The notes: generated by a model from the letters alone, not told the origin. A DNA stretch of 64,000 bases from DATJLY01 sp963773665 (GCA_963773665.1 CAVZBZ010000002.1:992001-1056000); one strand, 5' to 3'. Shown: positions 1 to 8,757, counted from the stretch's first letter. A program made the numbers and translations.

Positions 1-995
1 TGGAGCGAGCGGTAATTGTTGGGCTTCGGCGTCGAGATATAGTCCTTGAAGCGGCCGGGGACGACCGGGTAGCGCCCGTGCAGCACGCCCAGCGCGTGGT
101 AGCACTGCTCGACCCCCTCGACGACGACGCGGAACGCCATGATGTCGGCCAGTTGCTCGAAGCCGACATTCTTCCTCTGCATCTTGCGCCAGATCGAATA
201 GGCCGACTTCTCGCGGCCCGAAAGCTCGGCCTCGATGCCGCTTTCGTGCAAGGTCTTGCCCAGCTCGGCCATGATGCGGCGCGGCAGGTCCGCGCCTTTC
301 TCCCTGAGGAAGGCGAGCCGCGCGATGATGCTCTCGCGCGCGTCGGGATAAAGCTCGGCGAAGGACAGATCCTCGAGCTCGTCCTGGATCTCGTGCATGC
401 CCATGCGCTCGGCCAGGGGCGCGTAGATCTCCATCGTCTCGCGCGCGATGCGGCGGCGCTTTTCTGGATCGGCGACGAAGCGCAATGTCCGCATGTTGTG
501 CAGCCGGTCGGCGAGCTTCACCAGCAGGACGCGGATGTCCTCCGACATGGCGAGCACGAGTTTCCTGAAATTCTCGGCCTGGCGCGTCTGGTCGGATTGC
601 AGCTCGAGGCGCGACAGCTTGGTCACGCCATCGACGAGGCGGGCGATGTCGGCGCCGAACACGCGCTCGATATCCTCGAGCGTCGCGACCGTGTCCTCGA
701 CCGTGTCGTGCAGCAGCCCGGTGATGATCGACGAGCCGTCGAGCTTCATCCCGGCGAGGATGCCCGCCACCTCGACCGGATGCGAGAAATAGGGGTCGCC
801 GGAGAGGCGCATCTGGCTGCCGTGCGCCTTCATCGAGAACACGTAGGCGCGGTTCAGCGCATCCTCGTCGGCCGACGGGTCATAGGATTTGACCCGCTCG
901 ACCAGCTCGAACTGGCGCATGATCCTTGGCAGCGTCCCGGCGCTGATGGCGGGGACGGGTGCGGCCTGGGCGATGGGCGCCTCGACCGCCGACAT
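1..995 (-). CDS. relA/spoT: Bifunctional (p)ppGpp synthetase/hydrolase RelA/SpoT (3' part cut by window edge)
   Basis: Makes and degrades the stringent-response alarmone (p)ppGpp. About 331 N-terminal residues are present and the reading frame runs off the left edge. I read an HD hydrolase domain (YFSHPVEVA, then LLHDTVED) and the start of the synthetase domain (GREKSAYSIWRK, ADIMAFRVVV, GRFKDYISTPKPNNYRSL). The intact HD motif argues for a bifunctional Rsh enzyme, not a hydrolase-dead RelA. The chosen ATG at 995 lies 3 bases after the rpoZ stop codon; a second in-frame ATG at 920 starts MRQFELVERVKSYDP and cannot be excluded. rpoZ followed by relA/spoT is the usual alphaproteobacterial order. 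The TGS and ACT regions are outside the window. Confidence 0.96.
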   Translation of the reverse strand, partial: MSAVEAPIAQAAPVPAISAGTLPRIMRQFELVERVKSYDPSADEDALNRAYVFSMKAHGSQMRLSGDPYFSHPVEVAGILAGMKLDGSSIITGLLHDTVEDTVATLEDIERVFGADIARLVDGVTKLSRLELQSDQTRQAENFRKLVLAMSEDIRVLLVKLADRLHNMRTLRFVADPEKRRRIARETMEIYAPLAERMGMHEIQDELEDLSFAELYPDARESIIARLAFLREKGADLPRRIMAELGKTLHESGIEAELSGREKSAYSIWRKMQRKNVGFEQLADIMAFRVVVEGVEQCYHALGVLHGRYPVVPGRFKDYISTPKPNNYRSL

Positions 996-998
996 CGC

Positions 999-1481
999 TC
1001 ACTGCTCGGGGGCTTCGAGATCGCCGTCGATCTCGGGTTCGGCCGCCTCCTCCTCGAGGTCCGGCAGCGGCTCGTCGAGCGCCTCGGGATTGTCCTCGGC
1101 GAGCAGCACGTCCTCCTGCAGCTCTTCCTCGACGGCGGGCTCCTCCTCGCCCTCGACCTCCTCGCCGTCGATCTCGACGGCGGGGCCGAGCTCGACCGGC
1201 CACGCGCCCTGCGCGCCGATCTCGATCTCCTGGTCCTCCTCGGGCTCGTCGATCTCGACATGCTTCTGCATGCTCTTGATGAGGCTCGCCTGGAGGTTGT
1301 CGATCCCCACCGATTCGACGGCGATCTCCCGGAGCGCCACGACCGGGTTCTTGTCGTTGTCGCGGTCGAGCGTCGGCTGCGCGCCCGACGCCATCTCGCG
1401 CGCGCGCTGCGCCGCAATGAGCACGAGCTCGAACCGGTTCGGGATCTTGACGACACAATCTTCGACGGTGACGCGCGCCAT
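999..1481 (-). CDS. rpoZ: RNA polymerase omega subunit RpoZ with long acidic tail
   Basis: Omega subunit, which helps assemble RNA polymerase and contributes to a ppGpp site. The N-terminal 60 residues match the family (MARVTVEDCVVKIPNRFELVLIAA, then RDNDKNPVVALREIA). The protein is 160 aa, longer than the roughly 80-130 aa typical of omega. The extra length, from about residue 75 on, is a low-complexity tail made largely of Glu and Asp. It ends 3 bases before the relA/spoT start, so the two are probably cotranscribed. Promoter sequences should lie in 1482-1647, where I see no further gene. Confidence 0.95.
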   Translation of the reverse strand: MARVTVEDCVVKIPNRFELVLIAAQRAREMASGAQPTLDRDNDKNPVVALREIAVESVGIDNLQASLIKSMQKHVEIDEPEEDQEIEIGAQGAWPVELGPAVEIDGEEVEGEEEPAVEEELQEDVLLAEDNPEALDEPLPDLEEEAAEPEIDGDLEAPEQ

Positions 1482-1647
1482 TCGGGAACTCCACGGCGGA
1501 AATCTTTGAGTCGTTCAATATATGGTCGTCAGAGTCCTGACGCAACAGGGGTTTCCGGGCCGTTAACATTTCCCCGCGAACCGCCCCGGGCGGGTCGACG
1601 AGGTGGTAGAGTGATCGGGCATGACGCAGCGGAGGGGGAGCCACGCC

Positions 1648-2262
1648 ATGGATGAAGGTGCGGCGGCGAAGTCGGCGGCGCGGAGGGAGGACGAGATCGC
1701 CTATTACGGCGTCCATCACCTCGCGCTCAACACCGACGACATGAAGAAGACGATCGATTTCTACGTCGGCGTGCTTGGCATGCGGCTGGTCCACGCGATG
1801 CGCGTGCCGCCCGGCCTCGGCACCGGGCCGGGCAATCGCGGCAACCCGCCGTTCGAGGAAATCCGCCACTATTTCTTCGATATGGGGCGCGACGGGATGC
1901 TCGCCTTCTTCGAGATCCCAAAAGGGGCGAAGCCCAAGGGCGACCGCGACGCGATCGCGATGATGCAGCACGTCTCGTTCGCGGTGGCGCCGGAAAGCCA
2001 GCGCCGCATCAGGGCGCGGCTCGAACGGGCCGGCCTCGCCTATGACGGGCCGCTCGAGGTGCTGCCCGGCGTGCATTCCATCTATTGCATCGATCCCAAC
2101 GGCATCAGGCTCGAGTTCAGCGCCCAGCCGGGCGACGGCGAGGGCGAGCCGAGCATCGTTTCCGGCCAGCGCCAGACGAGGGACGTGGCCGCGCGCGAGG
2201 TCGCAACCTTGTGCCGCGACCCGGCCTGGCTCGAAGCCGCGCTCTCGGGCCTTGCCGAGTGA
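1648..2262 (+). CDS. VOC-family (glyoxalase/extradiol dioxygenase-like) protein
   Basis: A 204-aa vicinal-oxygen-chelate fold protein. The start YYGVHHLALNTDDMKKTIDFYVGVLGM is typical of the first beta-alpha-beta unit. Likely metal ligands are a His in VHHLAL, the Glu in FFEIP, the His in MQHVSFAV and the Glu in IRLEFSA. Such proteins are glyoxalases, extradiol dioxygenases, epimerases or resistance proteins, and the sequence does not say which. I chose ATG 1648 because GGAGGGGG lies just upstream, over the in-frame ATG at 1621. It stands alone, convergent with the kinase gene. Confidence 0.85.
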   Translation: MDEGAAAKSAARREDEIAYYGVHHLALNTDDMKKTIDFYVGVLGMRLVHAMRVPPGLGTGPGNRGNPPFEEIRHYFFDMGRDGMLAFFEIPKGAKPKGDRDAIAMMQHVSFAVAPESQRRIRARLERAGLAYDGPLEVLPGVHSIYCIDPNGIRLEFSAQPGDGEGEPSIVSGQRQTRDVAAREVATLCRDPAWLEAALSGLAE

Positions 2263-2343
2263 CCCTGACCAGGCCGACCACGTCCTCGCCCGCGCGCGCC
2301 AGTATTTCAGTTAGAGTCGGATTCAGTTCGAACGGACTCGGCA

Positions 2344-4305
2344 TCAGGCATCCAGCACCTGGCGCACCTTGACGCCGAGGTCCTGGTAGGTGAAGGGCTT
2401 GCGGATGAGCTCGACGCCGGGCACGAGGCGGCCTTTCTCCAACAGCGACGCCTCGGCATAGCCCGAGGTGAAGAGCACGCGCAGCCCCTCGCTGCGGCGC
2501 AGCGCCTCCTCGGCGAGCTGACACCCGTTCATGCGGCCGGGCAGGCCGATGTCGCTGAACAGCAGGCGGACGTCGCGGTGCCGGTCGAGGAGGCGCAGCG
2601 CCTCGTGCCCGCGCGCGGCCTCGACGACGCTATAGCCCAATTCGCGCAGGCTTCCGGTGGTGAAGCGGCGCACGTCGTCGTCATCCTCGACCACGAGAAT
2701 CTTCTCGCGCCCCGCCGCGGGCGGGCGCGGGTGCGGCGCGGGCTCGGCTTGCGCCGTCGCGGCGGCGTGATGGTGCGGCAGATAGAGCGTCACGGTGGTG
2801 CCGCGGCGCGGCGCGCTGACGACGGCGATGTGGCCGCCCGACTGCTCCATGAAGCCATAGACCTGCGGCAATCCCAGGCCCGATCCCTTGCCGATGTCCT
2901 TCGTGGTGAAGAACGGCTCGAACGCGCGCATCAGAATGGCGTCCGACATGCCGGTGCCGGTATCGGTCACGGCGATCGCGACGTAATCGCCCGCCGGCAC
3001 GTCCTCGCGCACGGCACGCAGCGGGCGCTCGAGCCGGAGGTTCGCCACGTCGATCGTGAGGCGGCCGCCGTCCGGCATGGCGTCGCGCGCATTGAGCGCG
3101 AGATTGAGCAGCGCGTTCTCGAGCTGGTTGGGATCGACGAGCGCGATGCTTATGTCGTTGCCGACGAGCAGGTCGATGACGACGCCTTCGCCGAGCGTGC
3201 GGCGCAGCAGCGTCACCGTGGCCTGGACGAGGCCGGCGAGGTCGGTCGCGCGCGGCTGCAAGGTCTGCTGGCGCGAGAATGCCAAGAGCTGGCGCGTCAG
3301 CAACGCGGCGCGGTTCGCGGCGCGCAGCGCGGCGTTCGCCGGCGCGTCGAGATCGCCCTCCGCCGCCGCCAAGGTCCTGAGGCGCCGCAGCAACATCTCG
3401 AGGTTGCCGACCACCACGGTCAGCAGGTTGTTGAAATCGTGCGCCACGCCGCCCGTCAGCTGGCCCAGCGCCTCGAGCTTTTGCGCCTGGCGGAGCTGCG
3501 CCTCGATCGCGGATTTTTCCGTCAGGTCGCGGATGAAGCCGTTGAACAGGAAGCCGTCGCGGCGGCCGAGCGCGGTGATCGCCAGCTCGATCCGGATCTT
3601 CTGCCCGTCCTTGCGCACAGCGTCCATCTCGAGCCGGCGCCCGATCACCGGCCCCTCGCCGGTGCTGAGGAAGCGCTCGAGCCCAGCCCTGTGTTCGGAG
3701 CGCAACTCGGGCGGGATGACGAGGTCGGCGAGATCCCCGTTCAGCGCCTCGGCGCGCGACCAGCCGAAGATCGCCCGCGCCTGGGCGTTCCATTCGCGGA
3801 TGCGGCCCATGTCGTCGATCTGAACGAAGCCGTCGAGCGCCATGTCGATGATGTCGCGCACCATGTGCTCGCTCTCGACGAGCTTTTCCTGCGCCTTCAT
3901 CCACTCGGTGATGTCGCGCGTGATCTTGGCGAAGCCGGTGAGGCGGCCGGCATCGTCGCGGATCGCGTCGATCACCGCGTTCGCGAAAAAGCGCGTGCCG
4001 TCCTTGCGCACGCGCCAGCCTTGCGCCTCGTAGCGGCCGTGCGCCGCAGCCTCGCGCAGCGCGCGCTGCGGCATGCCCGCGGCGCGGTCGGCCTCGCCAT
4101 AGAAACGCGAGAAATGCTGGCCGACGATCTCCTCGGCGCGATAGCCCTTGATGCGCTCGGCGCCGGCGTTCCAGGTGACGATGGCGCCGGACGGGTCGAG
4201 CATGTAGATGGCGTAATCGACGACGCTGCGCACGAGCGCCGACAACTGCTGGTCGGCCTCGTTCACCGCACTCTTCAACTTAGGATTTTCTGCTACGTCA
4301 GCCAT
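2344..4305 (-). CDS. Hybrid sensor histidine kinase (PAS-PAS-HisKA-HATPase-receiver)
   Basis: Cytosolic two-component sensor of 653 aa, with no membrane segment or signal peptide seen. Domains in order: PAS about 20-135 and PAS about 145-262, each with a PAC-like end (GFAKITRDITE and GFIRDLTEKS); a dimerisation/phosphoacceptor helix with the probable phospho-His at 289 in GGVAHDFNNLL; a catalytic ATPase domain (NALLNLALNARDAMPDGG, then TDTGTGM, then GKGSGLGL); and a C-terminal receiver (KILVVEDDDD, with the probable phospho-Asp in LLFSDIGLP). PAS kinases with this H-box often sense redox or small ligands; the signal here is unknown. No partner regulator is adjacent, so phosphate probably flows to a distant protein. 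ATG 4305 is chosen because upstream in-frame sequence has no domain. Confidence 0.92.
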   Translation of the reverse strand: MADVAENPKLKSAVNEADQQLSALVRSVVDYAIYMLDPSGAIVTWNAGAERIKGYRAEEIVGQHFSRFYGEADRAAGMPQRALREAAAHGRYEAQGWRVRKDGTRFFANAVIDAIRDDAGRLTGFAKITRDITEWMKAQEKLVESEHMVRDIIDMALDGFVQIDDMGRIREWNAQARAIFGWSRAEALNGDLADLVIPPELRSEHRAGLERFLSTGEGPVIGRRLEMDAVRKDGQKIRIELAITALGRRDGFLFNGFIRDLTEKSAIEAQLRQAQKLEALGQLTGGVAHDFNNLLTVVVGNLEMLLRRLRTLAAAEGDLDAPANAALRAANRAALLTRQLLAFSRQQTLQPRATDLAGLVQATVTLLRRTLGEGVVIDLLVGNDISIALVDPNQLENALLNLALNARDAMPDGGRLTIDVANLRLERPLRAVREDVPAGDYVAIAVTDTGTGMSDAILMRAFEPFFTTKDIGKGSGLGLPQVYGFMEQSGGHIAVVSAPRRGTTVTLYLPHHHAAATAQAEPAPHPRPPAAGREKILVVEDDDDVRRFTTGSLRELGYSVVEAARGHEALRLLDRHRDVRLLFSDIGLPGRMNGCQLAEEALRRSEGLRVLFTSGYAEASLLEKGRLVPGVELIRKPFTYQDLGVKVRQVLDA

Positions 4306-4430
4306 TCTTTTCTGTCCGCCCCCTAGAGAACGCGCGCGGAGGCTTGGCGGCACCCTAAGGAAATCCGCGGCCGGCCGCACTTGCTCCGAAGTACATGGGG
4401 ATGCGCGCCTTTTGGGGCGTGCGGACAACT

Positions 4431-4931
4431 CTAGCGCGCCTTGGGCGCGATCAATCCCTCCTTCTCCATCAGCGGATAGATGCCGCCGCCGCGCATCAGG
4501 CCGAGCAGCCGCTCGGGGATCGCCAGTGGCTCGAGAGTGGCGCCGGTGCGCAGGTTCGTGACCCGCCACGCCTCGAGGTCGAGCGCGGCGCGGTCGCCCT
4601 CGGCGAAGGCCTCGGCGCAGCCCGGACATTCGAGCGCCAGGAGGCCGTAATTGACGCTGTTGCGGAAAAACAGGCCGTTGATCGATTCCGCCATCAGGAA
4701 TGCTACGCCGCAATTGCGCAGCGAGCGCGAGGCCGGCCGGTTCGAGCCCATGCCGAAATTGCGGCCCGCGACGATCGCGTCGCCTTGCTTCATCTCGTCG
4801 ACCCAGCCCGGGCGGTTCGCGCCGAACACCGCGCGCGCCTGATCGGCCTCGGATTTCGCCATGACCGAGGCGGGCAGCATCAGGTCGGTGTTGATGTCGT
4901 CGCCGAATTTCCATAGGCGCGCTTCGATCAT
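4431..4931 (-). CDS. Small (swivel-domain) subunit of an aconitase-family dehydratase, LeuD/HacB-like
   Basis: A 166-aa swivel domain that pairs with the large subunit encoded just upstream, which it overlaps by 4 bp (ATGA). The family pattern KFGDDINTDLMLP, then GDAIVAGRNFGMGSNR, then NGLFFRNSVNYGLL is clear. Two points differ from isopropylmalate isomerase and homoaconitase: the substrate-recognition loop, usually YLRM or YLRT, reads SVMA here (LPASVMAKS), and the catalytic loop usually written GCGSSRE reads GMGSNRP. The substrate is therefore probably neither isopropylmalate nor homoaconitate. Alternatives are another 2-hydroxy-acid dehydratase, for example of the dimethylmalate or citramalate type. 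Context gives no firm choice. Confidence 0.85.
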   Translation of the reverse strand: MIEARLWKFGDDINTDLMLPASVMAKSEADQARAVFGANRPGWVDEMKQGDAIVAGRNFGMGSNRPASRSLRNCGVAFLMAESINGLFFRNSVNYGLLALECPGCAEAFAEGDRAALDLEAWRVTNLRTGATLEPLAIPERLLGLMRGGGIYPLMEKEGLIAPKAR

Positions 4932-6193
4932 GCGAGGTCTCCGGCGAAGAAGTTCGCGGCCGAGACGATCTCGCCGGCGAGCGCCGAGGCTGCAACGGTC
5001 GCGGGCGAGGCCATGAAGATGCGGGCCGAGGGATCGCCCATGCGGCCCTTGAAATTGCGCGTGCTGGCGGTGACGCACACCTCGCCCGCGCCCAGGACGC
5101 CCATGTGGCCGCCGAAGCAGGCGCCGCACGTGGCCGCCGTCACGACCGCGCCGGCATCGACCAGCGTCTCGACATAGCCCGCCTTGAGCGCGGCGCGGTA
5201 GATCGCCTGCGAGCCCGGCGTGACGATGAGTCGCACGCCCTTGGCCACGCGGCGGCCCTTCACCACCTTGGCCGCCACCGCGAAATCGTCGAGCGTGCCG
5301 TTGGCGCACGAGCCGATGAAGGCCTGGTCGATTTTCTGGCCCGCAACCTGTGCGACCGGCACCGAATTCTCGATGACGGAATCGGGCAGCGCGACGAGCG
5401 GCTCGATCGTGTCGAGGGCAAGCGCGCGCCGCTCCTTGTAGCGCGCGTCGGGGTCGGGCCAGGCGGCCTCGAACGGCGCCGGATTGCGCTCGCGCACATA
5501 GTCCAGCATCGCGTCGTCGGGCTCGAAGATCACGAACTCGGCCGACAGCTCCGTCCCCATGATGGCGAGCGTGCGGCGCGCGTTGATGCTGAGCGAGGCA
5601 ACGCCCGGCCCGCCATATTCGACATTCTGATTGACGTGCGCGCCGTGGCGCCCGGCGATGTGGAGGAACAGATCCTTGGCCGACACGCCCGGCGGCAGCT
5701 TGCCCGAAAGCTCGTAGCGGATCGTCTCGCCGACGCGGAACCAGGTGCGGCCGGTGGTGACGGCGAAGAGCGTCTCCGGCAGGCCGACGCCGCGCGCCGC
5801 GCAGTTGAAGGCGCCGCCGCCGCAGGTGTGGCTGTCGGGATTGACCAGCACCGTGCCGGGCAGCGCATAGGCATTGTCGGCGACGACGACATGGCTGATC
5901 CCCTGGTCGTAGCCGATGTCGTGGAAGCGCTTGATGCCGAAGCGGCGCACGAACTCGCGCGCGCGCCGGTGCGCAGCCGCGGTCTGCGGATCGTTCGCCG
6001 GCGCCAGATGGTCGAGCACCACGACGACCTTGTCGGGATCGTCGATCTTCAGCACCTCGCGCCAGCTCTCGGGCAAAAAATTCATGTCGAGGAAAACGGC
6101 GGTGCCGACCGTCACCACGGCGATGTCGCCGGGCGATACCGTTGCGAGGCCGCCCGCCTTCGCCAGGATTTTCTCCGCCATCGTCATGCCCAT
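4928..6193 (-). CDS. Large (Fe-S) subunit of an aconitase-family dehydratase, LeuC/HacA/DmdA-like
   Basis: A 421-aa iron-sulfur hydro-lyase subunit, the length of archaeal-type LeuC/HacA proteins. The likely 4Fe-4S cysteines are all present: one in IGSCANG and two in TCGACFGGHMGVLGAGE. The substrate-side motif DSHTCGGG is also intact. The usual GICHQ segment reads GISHVV. ATG 6193 has GGGAGGA 7-8 bases upstream; two more in-frame ATGs follow within 15 bases. Together with the small subunit it should interconvert a 2-hydroxy and a 3-hydroxy di- or tricarboxylic acid through an unsaturated intermediate. It is divergent from a periplasmic binding-protein gene, which suggests catabolism rather than leucine synthesis (inference). 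Confidence 0.88.
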   Translation of the reverse strand: MGMTMAEKILAKAGGLATVSPGDIAVVTVGTAVFLDMNFLPESWREVLKIDDPDKVVVVLDHLAPANDPQTAAAHRRAREFVRRFGIKRFHDIGYDQGISHVVVADNAYALPGTVLVNPDSHTCGGGAFNCAARGVGLPETLFAVTTGRTWFRVGETIRYELSGKLPPGVSAKDLFLHIAGRHGAHVNQNVEYGGPGVASLSINARRTLAIMGTELSAEFVIFEPDDAMLDYVRERNPAPFEAAWPDPDARYKERRALALDTIEPLVALPDSVIENSVPVAQVAGQKIDQAFIGSCANGTLDDFAVAAKVVKGRRVAKGVRLIVTPGSQAIYRAALKAGYVETLVDAGAVVTAATCGACFGGHMGVLGAGEVCVTASTRNFKGRMGDPSARIFMASPATVAASALAGEIVSAANFFAGDLA

Positions 6194-6222
6194 GGGTGCG
6201 TCCTCCCGTCGGCATCCTACTT

Positions 6223-6309
6223 CGTCATGGCCGGGCTTGTCCCACGGCCATCCACGAGTACCTGTGCGACGACAACACGTGGATGCGCGGGACAAGCCCG
6301 CGCATGACG
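6223..6309. repeat. Extragenic palindrome (CCGGGCTTGTCCC family)
   Basis: Imperfect inverted repeat with arms at about 6223-6256 and 6278-6309. Each arm carries GTCATG, a GGGCTTGTCCC core and ATCCACG. This type of mobile palindrome is scattered between genes in many rhizobia-like genomes. It lies between the divergent dehydratase and binding-protein genes, so both promoters must lie beside or inside it. Confidence 0.8.
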
Positions 6310-6340
6310 ATCGTGGTAAGAATGGCCGGAGGTAATAGGA

Positions 6341-7336
6341 GTGAGAAGAATGGGGTTTCGTGGACTTTTCCTGCTCGCGGCACTGGCGGCGCTGCCGGGC
6401 GCGGCGCGGGCCGAGCATGTCAAGATCGGCATGCAGAAAGTCCCGAGCCCGGTCTATATCGCGATCGCCAAGGGCTATTTCGCGGCCGAGGGGATCGAGC
6501 CGGAAGTGATAAATTTCGAGGCCGGGCAGCCGGTCGCGGTGGCGGCTGCGTCGGGCGACATCGATTTCGGCATCGCCGGGCTCACCGGCGGACTCTATGC
6601 GCTGGCCGAGCAGGGCGAGCTGACCATCATCGGCGGCCAGACGCGCGAGGCGCCGGGGTTTCGGGCCAACACCGTGGTTGCCTCGAACCGCGCCTGGGAG
6701 GCTGGGCTCAGATCGTTCAAGGATCTCGGCGGCCATTCCGTCGCGGTGACGCAGATCGGCTCATCCTTCCACTACGACCTTGCGCTCCTGGCAGCGAAAT
6801 ACGGCTTCGACCTCGCGAGCCTGCGCATCATGCCGCTGCAGACCAATCCCAATTCCGTGGCGGCGGTGAGCGGCGGATCGGCGGACGCGGCGGTGAGCCT
6901 CATCTCCTATCTCCAGCCGGCGATCGCGAAGGGCGACGTGAAGCTTTTGGGCTTCATCGGCGACGAGACGCCGTGGCAGCTCGTCGGCTGCTTCACCGCA
7001 ACCAAGACCGCGAACGAGCGCGGCGATCTGGTGCGGCGCTGGCTTAGCGCCTTCCGCAAGGGCACGCGCGACTATCACGACGCCTTCACCGGCGCGGACG
7101 GACGCCGCCACGACGGACCGGCGGCGCCGGAAACCATCGCCCTCCTGGCGAAATACACCGGCCAGACACCAGAGCAGGTGTCGGGCTCGATCGGCTATAT
7201 CGATGCGCAAGCGCGCATCGACGTGGCCGACGTCGCGCGCCAGGTCGCCTGGTACAAGGACCAGAAGATGGTGAAGGGCGATCTGCCCGGCGACCGGCTG
7301 GTCGATATGCGCTACGCGCTGCCGCTCACGCCTTGA
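6341..7336 (+). CDS. Periplasmic ABC-transporter substrate-binding protein, NMT1/THI5-like
   Basis: A 331-aa precursor with a clear signal peptide (MRRMGFRGLFLLAALAALPG, probable cleavage after ARA at about 24). The mature part has the NMT1/SsuA-like pattern GMQKVPSPVYIAIAKGYFAAEGI, then GDIDFGIAGLTGGLYAL. Relatives bind sulfonates, nitrate, pyrimidine precursors or aromatic acids. The start is GTG 6341, because GGAGGT lies 7 bases upstream; the in-frame ATG at 6350 is poorly spaced. No permease or ATPase gene is adjacent. The 3' end overlaps the convergent dienelactone hydrolase gene by 11 bp. Confidence 0.88.
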   Translation: MRRMGFRGLFLLAALAALPGAARAEHVKIGMQKVPSPVYIAIAKGYFAAEGIEPEVINFEAGQPVAVAAASGDIDFGIAGLTGGLYALAEQGELTIIGGQTREAPGFRANTVVASNRAWEAGLRSFKDLGGHSVAVTQIGSSFHYDLALLAAKYGFDLASLRIMPLQTNPNSVAAVSGGSADAAVSLISYLQPAIAKGDVKLLGFIGDETPWQLVGCFTATKTANERGDLVRRWLSAFRKGTRDYHDAFTGADGRRHDGPAAPETIALLAKYTGQTPEQVSGSIGYIDAQARIDVADVARQVAWYKDQKMVKGDLPGDRLVDMRYALPLTP

Positions 7337-8210
7337 GTTTTTGCGCGAGGAACTCGAGCGTGCGCTGCCAGGCGAGCTTGGCCGCTGCCTCGTTGTAGCG
7401 CGCCGCGTTGGTGTCGTCGAAGAAGGCGTGGTTGGCGCCCTCGTACGTATAGGCCTGATAGCTCACGTGGGCTTTCTTCAGCGCCTCTTCGAAGGCGGGC
7501 CGCGTTGCGTTCACGCGGTCGTCGAGGCCGGCGTAGTTGAGGAGAAGCGCCGCCTTGATGTTCGGCACCTGGTCGAGCGGCGGCGCGATGCCGTAGAATG
7601 CGACCGCGGCGGCAAGATCGGGCGCCAGTGTCGCGAGACGATTGATGCCGCCGCCGCCCCAGCAGAACCCCACGGCGCCGATCTTGCCCGCGACGTCGGC
7701 GCGCGACTCGAGATAGAGGACCGCCTTGGCCGCGTCGGCGGCGGCCAGTTCGGGCTTCACCTGCGCAAACTCCTTCATCGCCTCGTCCTCGTCGGCGGGC
7801 GTGCCGCCCAAGGGCGACATGAAATCGGGCGCGAGCGCCACATAGTTTTGGAGCGCCAGGCGCCGCGCAATATCCTCGATATGCGGATTGAGGCCGCGGT
7901 TCTGGTGAATGACGACGATCGCGGGAAGTTTCTCCGCGCCCTTGGGCCGTGCGAGATAGGCTTTGACCGGTCCGCTCGCGCCGGGATAGCTGAGCCGTTC
8001 GGTGACAAGCCGCGGATCGTCGGCGCTCACCACTGCGGCCAGCGCATAGTTCGAGCGCAGCAGCGCCATCATCGAGGTCGCGAGCGCGCCGGAACCGACG
8101 AGCGCGCTCAGCCGCTCGAGAAAGTGCCGCCGGTCGAGATGGCGATGCGTGAAATCGTCGTAGAGCGCGATGACTCTCTGGTCGATCTGGTCGCGGACGG
8201 ACCGGGACAT
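7326..8210 (-). CDS. Dienelactone hydrolase family protein with Tat-like leader
   Basis: A 294-aa alpha/beta hydrolase of the dienelactone hydrolase family, which opens the lactone ring in chlorocatechol and related pathways. The likely triad is Cys183 in GFCWGGG, an Asp at about 230 in GLDDRVN, and His261 in GANHAFF. The N-terminus carries DRRHFLERLSALVGSGALA, resembling a twin-arginine leader, so the enzyme may be exported. ATG 8210 is preceded by AGGAGA at good spacing. Substrate is unknown. It may serve the same pathway as the dehydratase and binding-protein genes beside it (inference from position only). Confidence 0.88.
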   Translation of the reverse strand: MSRSVRDQIDQRVIALYDDFTHRHLDRRHFLERLSALVGSGALATSMMALLRSNYALAAVVSADDPRLVTERLSYPGASGPVKAYLARPKGAEKLPAIVVIHQNRGLNPHIEDIARRLALQNYVALAPDFMSPLGGTPADEDEAMKEFAQVKPELAAADAAKAVLYLESRADVAGKIGAVGFCWGGGGINRLATLAPDLAAAVAFYGIAPPLDQVPNIKAALLLNYAGLDDRVNATRPAFEEALKKAHVSYQAYTYEGANHAFFDDTNAARYNEAAAKLAWQRTLEFLAQKLKA

Positions 8211-8238
8211 GGATTCTCCTGCCAATAACCGAAAACGC

Positions 8239-8757
8239 TCATAGCGGGTGCGCGTCGGCGTCGGGCAGTAAATCTTTCGCGAGCGATGAAGCGGTGCGGC
8301 CGAGGCGCGGATGGCGCCAGAGCGGCGCCAGCTCGGCGAGCGGACGCAGCACGAAGGCGCGCTGGTGCAGGCGAGGATGCGGCAGGATCGGCCCGTCCGC
8401 GCCGTCATTCACACGGTCGTCATAGGCGAGGAGGTCGAGATCGAGCGCGCGCGCTTCGTTCCTCGCGCCGCGCACGCGGCCGAAGCGCGCCTCGATCCGG
8501 TGCAGGAGCGCCAGGAGCGACGCCGGGTCGAGCGCGGTCTCGACGATCGCGACGCCGTTGACGTATTCCGGCTGACCCGACGGCGGCACCGGCGCCGAGC
8601 GGTACCAGCGCGAGCGCCGGCGGACGTGCACGCCCTCCCCTTCGAGCGCGGCAAGCGCCGCCTCGAGCGTCGCCATCGGCGCGCCGGCTTCGCTCGGCAG
8701 ATTGGCGCCCAGCGCGATGAGGATCACGGCGCGCCGCCCGCGCTTGACGCGGCGCAA
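8239..8757 (-). CDS. folK: 2-amino-4-hydroxy-6-hydroxymethyldihydropteridine pyrophosphokinase FolK
   Basis: Transfers pyrophosphate from ATP to the pterin alcohol in folate synthesis, the step before FolP. The 172-aa protein shows ALGANLPS, RWYRSAPVPPSGQPEYVNGVA, RNEARALDLDLLAYDD and PHPRLHQRAFVLRPLAE, the complete HPPK signature. The open frame begins with TTG at 8757; GTG at 8727 would start right at ILIALGANL and fits the family length better. Neither has a strong ribosome site. folP and folB lie about 11 kb away in the same window. Confidence 0.93.
   Translation of the reverse strand: MRRVKRGRRAVILIALGANLPSEAGAPMATLEAALAALEGEGVHVRRRSRWYRSAPVPPSGQPEYVNGVAIVETALDPASLLALLHRIEARFGRVRGARNEARALDLDLLAYDDRVNDGADGPILPHPRLHQRAFVLRPLAELAPLWRHPRLGRTASSLAKDLLPDADAHPL

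Noticed and set aside
78..1655. 525-codon plus-strand frame across relA/spoT and rpoZ
   Set aside because: Antisense to two clear genes; composition dominated by Arg, Leu and Asp.
2578..4326. 582-codon plus-strand frame
   Set aside because: Antisense shadow of the hybrid kinase gene.
4431..6193. Plain leuCD for leucine synthesis
   Set aside because: The specificity loop and catalytic loop differ from isopropylmalate isomerase, and no leuA or leuB is nearby.
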